Origin: Pterobdella sp. o SKG-2022
Lineage: Eukaryota > Annelida > Clitellata > Hirudinida > Piscicolidae
Assembly: GCA_964035795.1 (NCBI GenBank)
Contig: OZ038324.1
Location: 5,604,510 to 5,668,509, forward strand
Direction: 5' to 3'
DNA length: 64,000 nucleotides
Part shown: piece by piece, positions 39,191-53,194 of the stretch
How the letters are laid out: every line of letters starts with the position of its first letter
Position numbering within the stretch: the stretch's first letter is position 1
Position numbers and translations under genes: made by a program
The notes under the pieces: generated by a model
What the model saw: only the letters and a program-made list of their open reading frames with translations
Told to the model about the DNA's origin: nothing
The model's database searches: none

Positions 39191-40259
39191 ATGGATAGCG
39201 ATTGCACGACAAAGCTTCCTTTTCAACTAGATAACCCTTTTAACAATCCCTTTTTCAATCCATTCTCCTACCCCCCACATCCCAAGCATCGCAAATATTT
39301 CCCATACGATTATCTTCACCATCCCAAAAGATGTTTCTCGTTTCACTATCCCTATAAAAACAACATCCAAACGAGGAAACATCGCAACCACCAATTTGCT
39401 CCTGCAAACTCAACTACTGCGGCAACCCATCCCATCCCATCTTCTCAAATTCCCGCCACATCTACCCACCCTTCCACCACCACACTTGACAGCCTTTCTT
39501 TTTCTTCTAACCACTCAATAACCCCCCACACTCAATCTCCTACCACACTTATCCATCCCCCCATCTCATCTCCACCAGCATCCATGATGCCAAAAAACCT
39601 CGACTCAACACCAAACCCATATACTAATACTAGGGTCCCTGGTTCACCACGTTTTTCAAGTTATATTGATAATCCTCGCTTTAAATACATTGTAGATTAC
39701 CACAATGATACCATTGTTTCCTACAATAAAAAGACCATTTCTCACCAAAATTGCCAACCTACATCCCTTGTTAACCCCATCAGCAAACAAAAATATAATT
39801 TCACGAAACGCTCAAAACAGCTTATTGGTCAAAACTCGTTCGAAAAATTTTCTAACAAACCAGTAAAGATACATTTTTCCAATCTTCCTTTCAGCTACCG
39901 AGAAGCTAACCTCAGAGAAATCGCGCAAGTAGGATGTGTTTGAATGCTTTAAAATTATTGAAAAACTTTTTAATTACATACTCAAACACAAAAAATCTCA
40001 CGTATATTTTCTATAATTATAAAAAAAAAATTAATTTAATTCTAGTTTAAAGTTATTGATATATTTAAAATAGATAAAATCAATTGAATCTAAGAAATAA
40101 CCCTGATTTATTTAAAACTCAAACAGCATGTTATAACTTAGACATTTTCATACAAATTCCTCACACAACCCCACATCGAGGAACGATAAACTTTCAAATT
40201 CACAGTCTTACGGCTCAATCTTGAATGCAGAAGTCATCTACAACGGCAAAGGATCCAAA
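39191..40259 (+). CDS. RBFOX: RBFOX (Fox-1 family) RNA-binding protein, first two coding exons
   Basis: Exon 1 is 39191-39928 (246 codons, phase 0) and exon 2 is 40206-40259 (54 nt, phase 0). Exon 1 encodes a long Pro/Ser/Thr/His-rich N-terminus and, at about residues 225-246, the start of an RRM with RNP2 KIHFSNLPF followed by REANLREIAQ. Exon 2 encodes SYGSILNAEVIYNGKGSK, the strand just before RNP1. RBFOX proteins bind (U)GCAUG next to alternative exons in the nucleus. The match covers sequence, an 18-codon exon and phase-0 borders, as known for vertebrate RBFOX genes. The next exon (normally 93 nt with RNP1, G-F-G-F-V-T-F) was not found downstream in this window, so the rest is either very distant, diverged or missing. 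Confidence 0.8.
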
Positions 40260-41822
40260 GTAAGCTGCCTGTATCCTCAGATACATACCTCAGTGTATAT
40301 AAAGAGACTTATAATATATGTCCTATACTATGTATTATATAGATATTATATATTCATATACATATATTAAAAAAATATATTTTGTTTCATATCTTCGGTT
40401 ATTCACTTTATATTTTGATAGCTTATATTCCTATGTATATCTTCCACATATCTTCGATTTTATATCCAACAACATGCCATTATTGTAACGAAAAACATTA
40501 AATAAGAGGAATTTTTGTACATTCATTGAATATCAAAAGCTATGATTTTCGTTAAGTTTAGCTTTATCATAAAACGTTAGCGAAAAAAAAATTCATTTTT
40601 TATCTTCTATTTGCCATGCATATCTTCTATAGATCTCCGATACCTGATATTTCTAATTGAAAATGATGAGCTTTTAACTAAAATGGTTTTTTAACTTTGA
40701 AATTTAACTTGAGTTTTTGAGTTTATTTTTCGAAACACTTTCCGCTTAAAGCCTTGACAAATGGAGAAGTATGATTGTTTTAATCAATAAACAATTCAAC
40801 CTTTGGATTTTGCTAAGTTTATCTTGAAACTGCCTGGCTAAACATCAATATAAGAAAATCTGTGGGATATTTTGTTTTAATTATTATTAGGTTCAAGTTA
40901 ATTACCATGTATTATTTAAATGTATTTCGGATTTTTCAAGTCTTTTGCAATACATTACAAAAACAAAGAAGATTTTTTCAAAACCTGTTACTAACTTCAT
41001 TAAATTAGTAAAACTACTCTGAGTTTTGAAAAGAAAACCTTTTTAAAGAGTGTTTCAACGTTTTCTAGAGTTAAAAGTCATTTTTCAAGTTTAATTGACT
41101 TAGAGATTTGAAGGAAAATAAAGAGTATTATTCAATTAAAAGCTAATCTATCTGGTCTAAAATAGATCTATAAAAGTTTGAATTATACATTTAGACGAGC
41201 TTATAAATAAATTTTCTTGAATTTTCTCCCAAGTTTAAATATTATTTGAAAAAGGGTCGTATAGAAAATACATTGCTTAAATGAAAAACAAGGGAAACAA
41301 ATATTTGTTTGAAATTTATTTTATTTTAATATGTTGAATTATGCAAATTTTGAGGCATTGGATGTGATAGTTTCATTTGAACAAACATCAGAAAAATTTA
41401 ATTTCAACTTCAAAAAAAACAAAAATTTTTTTTTACAAAACACGAAAAAACTTTTTAAAAAACTGTGAAAAAACAGAAAAAACAGATTGAAATAAAAAGC
41501 TAAAACCGTCTACAAACTTACAAAACGTTCAGACCAAATCGAGCACTTTTATTACGTGAACAGCACAAAGCTTTTCAAAGTCACATTACCAAGCAGATTG
41601 AGCAATTCATTTAAAAATTCAAATGAACCATATAGACTATATAAATCTTAATTGGAAGGACTTTGTATAGCCGTGAATACAGGCAAACGAAGCTGTAATG
41701 GGCAAACTTACAGCTCAAATCAAAGATGGGAGTTAAAAGTCTAAAAATGTTTTAAGAAGCATGTAGTCTCTTTATCTTTCTTTTATGATTCTTTCTCAAT
41801 CTTTCCTACTATAAAATAAGCA

Positions 41823-42360
<538 letters not shown>

Positions 42361-43199
42361 ATTAATACAACTTCAAATGCTAAAATTGTAAAACCTCTCT
42401 AAAATATTATTTTTTTACAATAAAATATTTTAATATTTATTTTATTGTCTTTTTATTTACTTCGGTTTTTACTAAAAGTCTTACATCTTGTTTTAAAAAT
42501 AGTTGTCTGCATAAAAAATAAAATTTAAAGAAATTTAGTATTTATTTTATTAGGATACTTTAAAAGTTAATTTTTGAAACAATATAACTTGTCATCACAG
42601 AGAAAATATGGAAGCTAAGAAGGAAATTGAAATAGCGAAAATATAAACAAATATGTCATCAAATAGTTATAGATCAGAAAAATAAAAAAAAGCTTTTTTA
42701 GTTAATTATTTAAATAATAAAAATAAAAAAAATAAAAAATAAAAAATGAATAAAAAAAATAAATTAAAGAAAAAATAATATATATTCATCAAAATATTAA
42801 ATGAATAATGAAAAAAAAATGAAATAAAAAATAAAAAAATAAATAATAAATCTAAAAAATTATAGATAAAATAACAAAATTATATTTTGGCTGACATGAA
42901 TTTCATTTACTGAACAATTAATGTACCAATTGTAACCATGCAAGAATTAAAGGACTCAAAACCATTGGAATGGGTACCAATTCTTACAGGAAACCCTCAT
43001 CATACACTTTTTGTATTTCAAGTAAACCCATTACTTTTTCATAAGAATATATGCGGAAAAATTTTCATAATTTCAAGTCATATTTGTTAAACGTCAAACT
43101 TGACACCGGAACGCCTAAATCACATTATGGTTATGAGATAGGAATACTTTTTATCACATTATTTAAAGGTACATTTGTCAGTGAGTTAATTTTGATCAT

Positions 43200-43430
43200 C
43201 GTTTGTCAGTTGTGTGGTGAGGTGTGGTGTGGTGAAACAAGGTAGTTAGGTATGGTGAAGTGATGGTGTGGCGTTGTGTGGTGATGTTGTGATGGCAAGG
43301 TGTGATGTGGTAATTTTTTATTAGTGTGGAGGTGTGATGTTGTGATGTGATAGTGTGGTTTTATGATGTGGTGTGATGTTGTGGTGGGGTAGTGTGGTGT
43401 GGTGATGTGGTAGTATGGTGCTGGAATGCC
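43200..43430 (+). repeat. GTGGTG/GTGATG minisatellite
   Basis: Degenerate GTGGT-, GATGT- and GGTGTG-type units over about 230 bp with strong G/T strand bias. The His/Thr/Pro frames on the minus strand arise from the repeat. Confidence 0.85.
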
Positions 43431-43799
43431 AAGGGATTGAACGTGATGCAAGTCTTTGAACCATATATAACACACGTGTGTGTTAAATTTTTCAGTGTTA
43501 GTTGTATCATGGGACTACACTTGAGGAAGTTATTGAGATATAAGTGTATGAAAGATACGCATACATAAAAAACCAAATCACATGTGTGCAACATAGATAC
43601 ATATTATATCTAAAACATACACAATACTATTTTATATAATATATGTTGTAGCTTATAGATTTTAAACATTTATACACAATCTGAAAAAAATATGGAAAAG
43701 AAAATTTAAAAAATAAAATTGATAATAAGAAATATAATCTCAACATGAATAATATAAATAATGAAAAATTAAAATCGCAACGAAGGGCTACGGATTTGT

Positions 43800-44040
43800 G
43801 ACGTTTTTGAGATGGGAGGATGGGGTGCAAGTGGTGAAAAGTCTCAATGGAGTGGTGATCATGGGCAGGAAGCTCAAGGTTGGGGGAGAGGAGTTGTTGG
43901 GGAATAAGGTTGGTTGAGGAGAAAGGACTGGTTATGGAGAAGGGTTGCGAGTGTGCTGGTTGGAGAAGAGGATTGTTAAAAGGTTGGTTGGGAAGTGGGT
44001 TGGTTGACAAAAAAGATGGTGAAAAAGATGGTTAGATAAA
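43800..44040 (+). repeat. G-rich degenerate repeat (GGTTGG/GGAGAAG units)
   Basis: Purine/GGTTGG-rich on the plus strand. The opposite strand is open from about 44010 (NPLPNQPFNNPLLQP..), but it lacks an ATG and any family match, so it is listed as repeat rather than gene. Confidence 0.5.
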
Positions 44041-44222
44041 ACAAAGTGGTGAAAAGGTGTTAGTTAGGTTGAGGGTTTTGAGATGAATAATTTTTTTGGT
44101 TAGCAGAAAAGTTGTCTGGAGTTTTTGAAGTTTTTTTCTAACTTTTTATTAGAAAGTCGAAGTGAAAAAGTTGTGTTATTATTTTTTCTTGAATTTTTTT
44201 AAGCCTTCCTGCACTAGTAAGG

Positions 44223-44370
44223 TCAACAAACACAAATTATTTTTAAAACGAAGACACGAAGCTTTTCGTAAGACTAACTTACATTATCAAGTGATAATCA
44301 ACTTGACAATGTAAGCTAGTCTTACGAAAAGCTTCGTGTCTTCGTTTTAAAAATAATTTGTGTTTGTTGA
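44223..44370. repeat. 148-bp near-perfect hairpin (foldback/MITE-like)
   Basis: Two arms of about 69 bp differ at only two or three positions around a loop of about 10 bp (TGATAATCAA). Each arm contains AAGACACGAAGCTTTTCGTA. The outer ends read TCAACAAACAC and GTGTTTGTTGA. No coding capacity. The core ACGAAGCTTTTCGT also centres the palindrome at 2485-2578. Confidence 0.9.
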
Positions 44371-45489
44371 TTTTACTATTTGATTCAGGCTATTATGCTT
44401 CATTTTTATACTATCTATTTTTATTATTTTTGTTATTAAAGTTGAATTTTTTAATAAGAAAACTTTTTATATTTATTTTTTTTTTAGAGCCTCCATACGT
44501 AGTTATTGCATTTTAATTCATCTTTCGACATTTTTCTCACACTTTTACAGTAACTCAATATAAATTTGCAAAAAGTTTTGACAAAAATTTATAAATTTGC
44601 ATTCACCACAGGTGGATTTGGCCCGATCAGAGAATAAAACTTCAACAAAAATACAATAATTCTCGTTCAAACAAAAAAAAAACTATTTTTGCGTGTTTTT
44701 ATGTAAATTTTGAAATTGTATTACCACCAGGAGCGAATGCATGTTGCCAGTCTGGCCCTCTTAAATAATTTACAATGTCGAGTGACTGTGGAGTTTTTAA
44801 AAAAACAGCAAAACTTAAAAAAAACTTACAAACAAGAATCATTTTTGAAAAATGCATAACTCACAAAAAACATTAAATTTGTGTTTTTTAATGATGGAAT
44901 TCTTCAATATGGAATATATGTTTGATGGATGAGTTGTCAGAAAATAAATGTTGCGTTAAAATTTAAAAATACTTTAAGAAATTTAATGATTTATCTTTTG
45001 AAAAAAGATTTAGTTATAACAACTTTTAATCTCAAGTATTCTACGGTAGTTAGATATACAAAATGGCGGCTAGTTTTTTGTGTTGAAGGTTTTATCAAAG
45101 TTTCGTGAGGTATTGTTTGAATCAATCATTCAAACATCAATGACATAATGCAAGTCTGTGCTTTCTAGAAAAACAACAAACATTACCGTGAAATACAACT
45201 TGGGCAATATCATAAAAAAAACAATAAAATAATAAGAATAATAATAATAATTAACAATTTTTAAAAAAACAATAATGAAACAAAAGTAAAAAATATCTGA
45301 CAAAAGAAAACAAAATTGCAAAAATAATAACAACAAAGAACAATAATAATAAAAAAAAACAAAAAATAATAACAAAAGTAATAATAATAACTTTCTACGA
45401 TGCAAAAGGCAAACGAACTGCTACATATATCATTCATGAATGGTAAGAATAATATTGATGAATGCATGCTGTAACAATACTTTAGAATA

Positions 45490-45755
<266 letters not shown>

Positions 45756-46277
45756 TGAAAGAATAATAGAAATAATGAAAATAAAAATAAAATATAATAA
45801 AAATAAAATCATGAAAGCAATAACAACCAAAAAAAATAATAAAAATAACAATGGCGACAATAACAACAAGGTTAGTAATAAAAAAATGACGAAAACAATG
45901 AAAATAGAAAAGATAAATTATAAATAATAAAACAAAAATTAAAAATAAACAATAATAGTCAAACTTATTCAAACAAATTTCAAAAGTTCATTTTCTTTTC
46001 TTTATAGTTTATAATTTAGTTTATAATTAGATTTTTTACTTTTTTCTGCGAACTAAAAACAAAAATTTTTTTTATTTTGCATTTTGTTTGCAAAAAAAAC
46101 TCCAACCTGACTCTTCAAAAGTATTAAATTTGAAAAAATGCATTTGCAAAATTCTCAAAAGTAATAAAAATAAAAACATTATTTGATGTTTGGGAAGTAT
46201 TTAAAAAATTAAGCTAATATTTTAAAATTTGCTTCTCTATAAAATTTCAAATTTAAATTCTGAACTTTTTTTTGCAG

Positions 46278-47494
46278 CGGAAATTGCTACCGCAAATAGT
46301 TTGCGTAACGATGAGTAAGAAAAATTTTTATAAAAATTAAAAAAATAAACAAATAAACACACAATGGAAAACTATAGAAATAACTTAAATACAACAAAGA
46401 ATAGACTAAACGTGATAAAGTGGCTTATACTACTTTGGTCATTTTAGAATAAAGCCAAAAGTTGCATTTTCAATAAAAGCTTTTTGAGCTTGATTTTTAA
46501 GCATTATGTAATAGGCAAGACCAACAATAGCAAAACTAAAAACAATATTGAAAACAACAACAAAATCATCATCAACAACATTACAAAAATCAACAACCAT
46601 CACATTTCTAGTGTTTTCGTCTTAGCAATGTTTCTCATCAACTTGTAACTTAACTGATTGTCCTTCTTGTTCCCATCATAAACCAGGATGCAAACAGTCT
46701 TGAGATTAGCTCTTATGGAGGAGTACGGAGGTATGTCTGTGTTTTTGATTTGTCCAACTAATTATGAGAATTAGCTTCATATTTATTTTTGTTGGTTTCT
46801 TTTGCTCAGCTGGTGAAGCATTAGACTAATAACCTAAAGCTACGGGGTTTGATCCCGTTTGGACTGACAATTAGCACTTGTTTCCCAGGTCAATAAATGA
46901 AAGTAAATAATAATAATGATGCTAAAATTAATTGACGAAGTAACTACAAACGATGAGAATAAATAACCTTCACTAATCTTTGTTACAAACTTTTTCCTAT
47001 ATACTCACACTTTCTGATTTTCTGCTGAGTAGCCTTGTGTTTGAGGGCATGTTTTGATGAGGCTTAGGTCGTTCAGTTGAAAAAATATAAAAAATAGATT
47101 CAAATGATGCATTCCTAGTGATGAAAACTTTCATTTTTTGATGAGATCCCATTGAGTTTATTAATGATGCGAATGTTATTGTCTTTATATAGAGCATCTT
47201 ATGGTGGAATGACAACATTAACATAAAATTTAGTGTTTGATCTAAAAACAGCAATAGATAATACTCACATTTTAGAAAATTTCAAACCTAAATTTTTTTT
47301 TCATTTAATAAAGTATTTATAAAATATTCTCTCACAACATACTTTCTTGCACTGATGATCATACCCACAACCTAATCATTTTTTCCCACCAAGCTCTGCG
47401 TCTGTGGATTTCTCCAGCTCATTCTGCGTTCATCACCTTGCTTCATCCCTTCTGCAAACCTGACAAAACACCCTCCAATCATAATCTTTGTTAA
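46278..47494 (+). CDS. Candidate gene of unknown family, three phase-compatible exons
   Basis: Three segments fit together: 46278-46314 (T-run then GCAG acceptor, GTAAGA donor), 46687-46730 (ACCAG acceptor, GTATGT donor) and 47394-47494 (CCAAG acceptor, TAA 47492-47494). The TAA overlaps an AATAAA at 47493-47498. Phases 2 and 1 agree, and the joined frame includes EIATANSLRNDE, MQTVLRLALMEEYG, and an end of about 32 residues (LRLWISPAHSAF..). I do not recognise the protein. It could be the distal part of RBFOX or another gene with an upstream start. The first two exons have good splice sites; the third is weaker. Confidence 0.3.
46796..46885 (+). repeat. tRNA-derived SINE-like repeat, copy 4
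   Basis: TTGCTCAGCTGGTGAAGC, GACTAATAACC in the anticodon-loop position, B box GGTTTGATCCC (one mismatch), then GACAATTAGCACTTGTT. The tail agrees with copies 1 and 3 but is shorter. Confidence 0.65.
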
Positions 47495-47498
47495 TAAA

Positions 47499-50400
47499 AG
47501 TTTTCAGTAATCATGAAAGAACCAATTCATAGTTGTGATGTAAACTGTGATACTTATAACGCAAATATTTATAAATTTTAATGCATCAAGAGATACTACA
47601 AGTACGAATTCAACTCAAAACTTTATTACACTATCTTTTTCATTGACCTTCCATCCATTATAATTGAATATTTATCATCAAATAGCAATAACTATTAAAA
47701 ATTTATTAGATTTATGTGAAAATAAATAAAAAAACTCTTGAAAAATAAAATTGGAAAAGGTTTTAAAATGACCCACCCAACTTAGTCTCTATGATAGATT
47801 GATATTCTACTGCAACCATTCTCGCTGGAGTTTTTATTTATTTCGTAATTTTTCGGTTTTGCATTTTTTTGAAAGATTTCCAATAGTTTTTCTGTTTTTA
47901 TGATAGTTTACTAATGATTTTATAATCTTTTTTTTTGCATAAATTTTGTTTCTTTGTCGCCATTTTGTTTATAGGTTTTATTGAACGCGTAAAAAAGGAA
48001 AATGAAGAAACAATAACTAAAAGAATAAATTGAAAAATAGAAATATATAAAAAAAAAGTTAAAAACCAAAAACTAAAATAGGTTACTGAATCTCTCCTCT
48101 TCATTATAAATACTGCTTCCTTCTTTTTATCAATTTCCGTTTTTTAGAAGCTTCCAAAATCATCAATCTTCGAGTATTTTTCTCTCATAAAGCTCAAGAA
48201 AGTTTTATTTAGAAATTTATTTCCGAACTTTTTTACATAAAAGTCATTTTATTGTAGAAGTTCGACGCTAAGGCGCTTAAAATCATTTGAATTTCCTCTT
48301 TTAAACAATTTTTATAGTTTTTATAAAATCCATTTTAAAACAATATTAAATAAATAAGACAATATGGCGGAATGCATGTATGTACGAAGTAATTTGAAGC
48401 ATCCGTCAAAGCAACTGACCGCTGATTGCAGTGATTAATAACAACATTTACCTTCATTTCTACACGTTTCCTATAATAATATAAATAATAATGACAATAA
48501 TATCAACAATAAAAAAATAATGAAAATTGTACGATGAAGCTGATTTTGATGAAAAAAAAGTACATAATAATATTGATAGGCTCCTAGGCATAATGAAAAA
48601 AAGTAATATTGTAACAAACATGTCAAATAAATTTATTTTTTGAAAATTTATTCACATTTATATAGCGCGCTTTCCACATAAATAAACATGTATCATATAA
48701 TAGCTGCAAAACATTGAAAAAAAATTTTAATAAACTATGTTTCGAAATTATTAATCTATTAACTTGATATTGAAAAATAGGTGATTTAAGCGGAAGCTCT
48801 TATAATTAATGAAACTAATCGATCCACTAAGAGAAAAAATTTAGCTTTTCATTGGTAGGACTGGGAAAATCTTTTTGACAAAAAAAATTTTTTTTGCGAA
48901 TTTTTTAGTGTTTCTTATTTTCCAGTATTATTTTAATTTAGATTAATTTTTTTCTTATTTTGTTTATTTTTTTATTGAATTTTTTTATATTTTATATATT
49001 AAATTGTTTTTTATTTTATATTTAAACTGGTTTTTTTTTATTCAGGTTTTTTTTGTTTTTACTTTTTATTATTATTTTTTCATAATGGAGATATTTATAC
49101 GTAAGGTTGATGATTTATTTCAATTAAAATCTTTATTTGGTTTTATTGTTTCTAGGTCATATTTGATTCTGATAAATGTTATAAATTAATTTTACTTCTT
49201 GGGAAATAAAATAGAAAAAAGATTATGATTTTAATGTAAAAAGATGTTTTTCTCGTTTTTATTTGGAAAATTAAAAGTTAATTTCAATTTATGAAATGAG
49301 CTAAAAAACTTATAAACATCTTGAAATTTAAGTATTTTGAAAAATAATTCTCATAAATTTTCTTATTCTGCTTCGCAGCTGATGTCATAATCGTTTGAGC
49401 TGTGGGCTCTTGTAGATGCAACAATAGTATAGTCATAGTTAAAATTTCTACTGACCGTAAAAAACTGCAAAAACTTCAAAAGTTAATTTAAACTCAAAAA
49501 TAAAGAGGTAAAAAATCTAACTAGCTTGGAGCAGCCATAAAACTGAGATAACACGTGTAACATTCTGTTTCAAAAACAAATGAAAAAAATTTTTCAGTTG
49601 AACTTTTACAAAGAATAAAAATATTTAAATCCCCAAAAAAAATTTTTTTTATTACATTTCTACAAGCAAAATCGGCTTAACCTTCAGTTAAATAACACTA
49701 TTCCTCATTTTTATATAGCTCACAATTTGCAAATTAGGTTTTTTGGTGAAGCGTGGAAAGACTATATTTGAGCGACAAAATAACGATAATTAAAGACATT
49801 TTTAATTATTGTGGGCGATAGAAAACTAAGTATAATGAGTTTTTGATGGTGCTCAAATGTGGCAAATCTCATTATAATACGTGTATCTTTGATGAAGGTG
49901 TGCGTGAGGGAAAATAAGTATTACTATAACTATAACTAGTGTTTAATTCTTATTATTGTATTAAATACGTTTGTTCTCATAAGTTGTTGTAATTAGTTTG
50001 TTATTCATTTTCAGTTTGTTCATTCCACTCGAGCTTTTTAAATTCTATGTGATTGTTCATATCAATAAAGGGATTTCTTTAAAAAAAATATTAAGCAAAA
50101 TATCACGGGTAGTCGATATGTAATAAAAGCAAAAGATTATGAGTAGAAATATCAATTTCATTATAATTTAAACAAAATAGGAATATATATGTTTTTTTTT
50201 TATCTAAAAATAGAAAAAAAATTTATATTCTTTTATTAATTGCATGAAACTTTTATTAAAACACGAATGATATATTTATACTTAGCAAAATATCTATAAA
50301 CTGAATTTTTTTTTCTATTATTGTTTTTTTTTGATAAAAGTTTAAGTTATTCTTCCGTTAAATAACTTTTACACAAAAAGACAAACAAAAAAAATCGAAA

Positions 50401-50660
50401 GATTATATATAACTGAAGTTATCACAACCATAAAATTGCTCAACATTTTATTAAATACAAGTAAATAATAAAAACGACATAAAAAAAATACTGAAACAAA
50501 ATGATTAAACTGAAATGAGAAGGCATTAAAAAAAATTGACATTAGGACAAAATTTATTGAATTTACTATGTTTGTTGTAGAAAACGTTCTATCACTACTA
50601 TTTTGTTTCCAACAATGATAACTGGAGGGATTTGTTCAAAAGGGTCTTTATGTTATTTAA
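47499..50660. other. AT-rich intergenic DNA
   Basis: No exon was recognised. A third TTTATATAGCGC motif lies near 48658. Confidence 0.6.
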
Positions 50661-50663
50661 AAA

Positions 50664-53140
50664 ATGGCATCATATTGTTATAATTCACATCATCATCATT
50701 ATCACCATCATCATCACCATCATCAGCCCGACTACAGGAACCACCTTCACGCGGTGTCGGACCCAATTGAGAGTTCCTATTCACGACGAGACAAAGCGAG
50801 AAACCATCATCCCTACCAGCACCATCACCACAACCCCATACGCCATCACCAATACAACCCCATACACACCACTACCACCATCAAAAGAGAGAAAGTCGGT
50901 TTTTTCCTAAGGTCTGGGTCTACGGTCCTTGTCCCCAGACCGTCACCTTATAGGGCCCTCAAATCCAAACTTATCCGTGCTGGAGACATTGAACTCAACC
51001 CTGGTTCCAAGCAGCCCTGCGAAAAACGTGGAAAAACATGCACACCAAAGGCGTTATGGTGTACCATGTGTAGACTCTTACCACCACAAATGCAGCGGCT
51101 TATCGAAGACGGAAGTGGTCAGATTCCGAGAGACCGACAACTACTAATGCCGGAGATGCCGCCCGCAAAATCCATCCCACCCATGCACCAAATGCGGAAG
51201 AAGCTTCCGAATAGGACAGAATGGGTTTAAGTGTCACTCCTGTAATCTTCCAACTCAGCTTAGAGGCACCAGACTGACACGGAATGAGCGTGAAAGAGCA
51301 AAGGTGGGAGCGTTATCTTGGATTTGCTGCCTTTGCTCGACGATGAGTAATTGAGTAATGACCAAGAAACGGAAGAAAGGACGACGTTGACAACAATGAT
51401 AGAGTACCACAAAAGTGCGCTAAGTGTAAGCATCCGATCAGGCACAAGGCCCCCAAGGCTACGTGCAACGACTGTGGCGCCCACTACCATCTTGTATGCA
51501 CAGGCCTTCTGAGAATCCAAAGAGAAGAGATCAGAGATGGACGCCCAGAGTGGAGCTGCTGTTCTGGTCGAAAGGTGACTGAAGTAGATCACGTGCTTTC
51601 ACTCCCAGCTACAAACTCTCGTGGAAACAAATACCTTCGCAGCTGAACCTAAGAAGGAACCAAAAGCCCAGCTTGATGGCACTTGGTGCACGGAATGCAA
51701 AGGAAAAATCCACCGTGGTGCTCGCCGACTCAAATGCAGTCAGTGTAAGAGTTCTTTCCACATCCAATGCATGACTACGATGAGAAGTCAAGCAAATGTG
51801 TAGCTCCAAACACCTACATGGCGTTGTCCCAGATGCCGACCACAAGAAGATCAGAAAGACACTGACGACGACACCAAACCAAAGCTTGACAAGACCTCGG
51901 CCGGAATCTTCAAGCCACAGATCAGTATACTACAGTGAAACGCAAATGGTATTTACAGGGAAAGCCAACTTCTTGAAGACTTAGCCGAGAAGCACAAGGT
52001 AGATGTAATCGCAATACAAGAAACTCACCTTATTCCGCGCGATAAGACCCCATCTCTCACCAATTATCACCCAGTTCGTAGAGACCGACCAGTACAAGAG
52101 AAAGCTCGGGGAGGAGGTTTTCTAACGTATGTCAAGAAACCACTACCCTACATAGTGTGCTGACCCCTCAACAATGAAGAAGGAGCTCTTGAAAGACTGT
52201 CAATACAGATCCCAATTTCCAACAAGCAGACAGTAACCATCTCCAATTGGTATCTCCCTCCAAAGAACTCCCATTTCCTGCAACGGATTGGTTTTTCAAT
52301 GTCAGTTTTTCAACCAGAAATACAGAAGAATGAAATAATCTGTGCTGATTTGAATGCCACAAAATCTCACATCGGTCTCAAAGCCGTAGGTATGGTTGGA
52401 GAAAGTTGGAGAACAACAGAAATCTCTCAGACTGAATTAGAGAGACACCGCAAGAGCAACGTCCGGTATCCAGTCCGAGCAGTACAAAGATCGAGATGCT
52501 CATCTGAAACGTCTGGTTCGGGAACAAAAGGCGGAAATTTGGGAACGAAAGGTGATGAAAGAAAAGGGAACTAGAGATGTGATCGATCTTTCGCAAGCTC
52601 ACCACAAACAAAACCTCCGACACTGCTCGTATCATCTCGAAAACGGCAAAAATTATGTCAGCCCAAAGCAGAAGGCGAATGCATTCGTCAAACTGTACCG
52701 AAGTGTGAGTTCGCTAAAGGTCGAAAAACCGGACCGTGGTCTCGAGAAGCTTTTGAATGGTCTACTACGTTCTGAACCGGTTCACTCTGAGGAATGCAGA
52801 GAGTTCACTCTAAGCGAGCTTAATGCAGCCCTCAAAAGCCTCAATCCATCCAAAGCTCCTGGACCTGACATGATCCATCCCAAACTCCTTCACCAGCTTG
52901 GTCCTATAGCCGTTAATACCTTATTACGAATCTGCAACCTATCCTGGTCGACAATGAAGATACCTCAAACCTGGAGAGTAGCTGATGTACGCCCAGTACT
53001 TAAAGAAGGCAAAGACGCCCAGTGTCTTGATAGCTATCGGCCAATCTTCCTCATCTCGACGATGGGGAAAGTTATGGAGAGGCTAGTAACCAACCGATTA
53101 CGCTATTTTGCGGAATTTCATAATAAGTGTACGTCCGTTT
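50664..53140 (+). mobile_element. 5' half of a non-LTR retrotransposon with 2A-like motif, zinc fingers, endonuclease and RT start
   Basis: In order: a His-rich leader; a 2A-like GDIELNPGS at 50982-51008; several Cys/His fingers over about 51030-51780 (for example CTECKGKIHRGARRLKCSQC); an endonuclease (VDVIAIQETHL near 52000, GGGFLTYVKKPLPY near 52110, NWYLPPKNSHF near 52245); and an RT N-terminus from about 52552 with SLNPSKAPGPDMIHPKLLHQ, SYRPIFLISTMGKVMERLV. The RT stops near 53140, before the palm motifs (F-A-D-D box). Frameshifts and stops occur throughout the finger and endonuclease parts, so it is dead. The KAPGPD and YRP motifs suggest the Jockey/CR1 assemblage. Losing the 3' half is unusual for a LINE insertion. 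Confidence 0.85.
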
Positions 53141-53194
53141 GGAATTTTTATAAATTCCTTTTTTTTTTATTTATTGGTGTTTTAGTTTTTTAAG

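Noticed and set aside
43206..44010. His/Thr/Pro-rich minus-strand frames
   Set aside because: Derived from G/T-rich minisatellites, with no ATG in good context and no homology.
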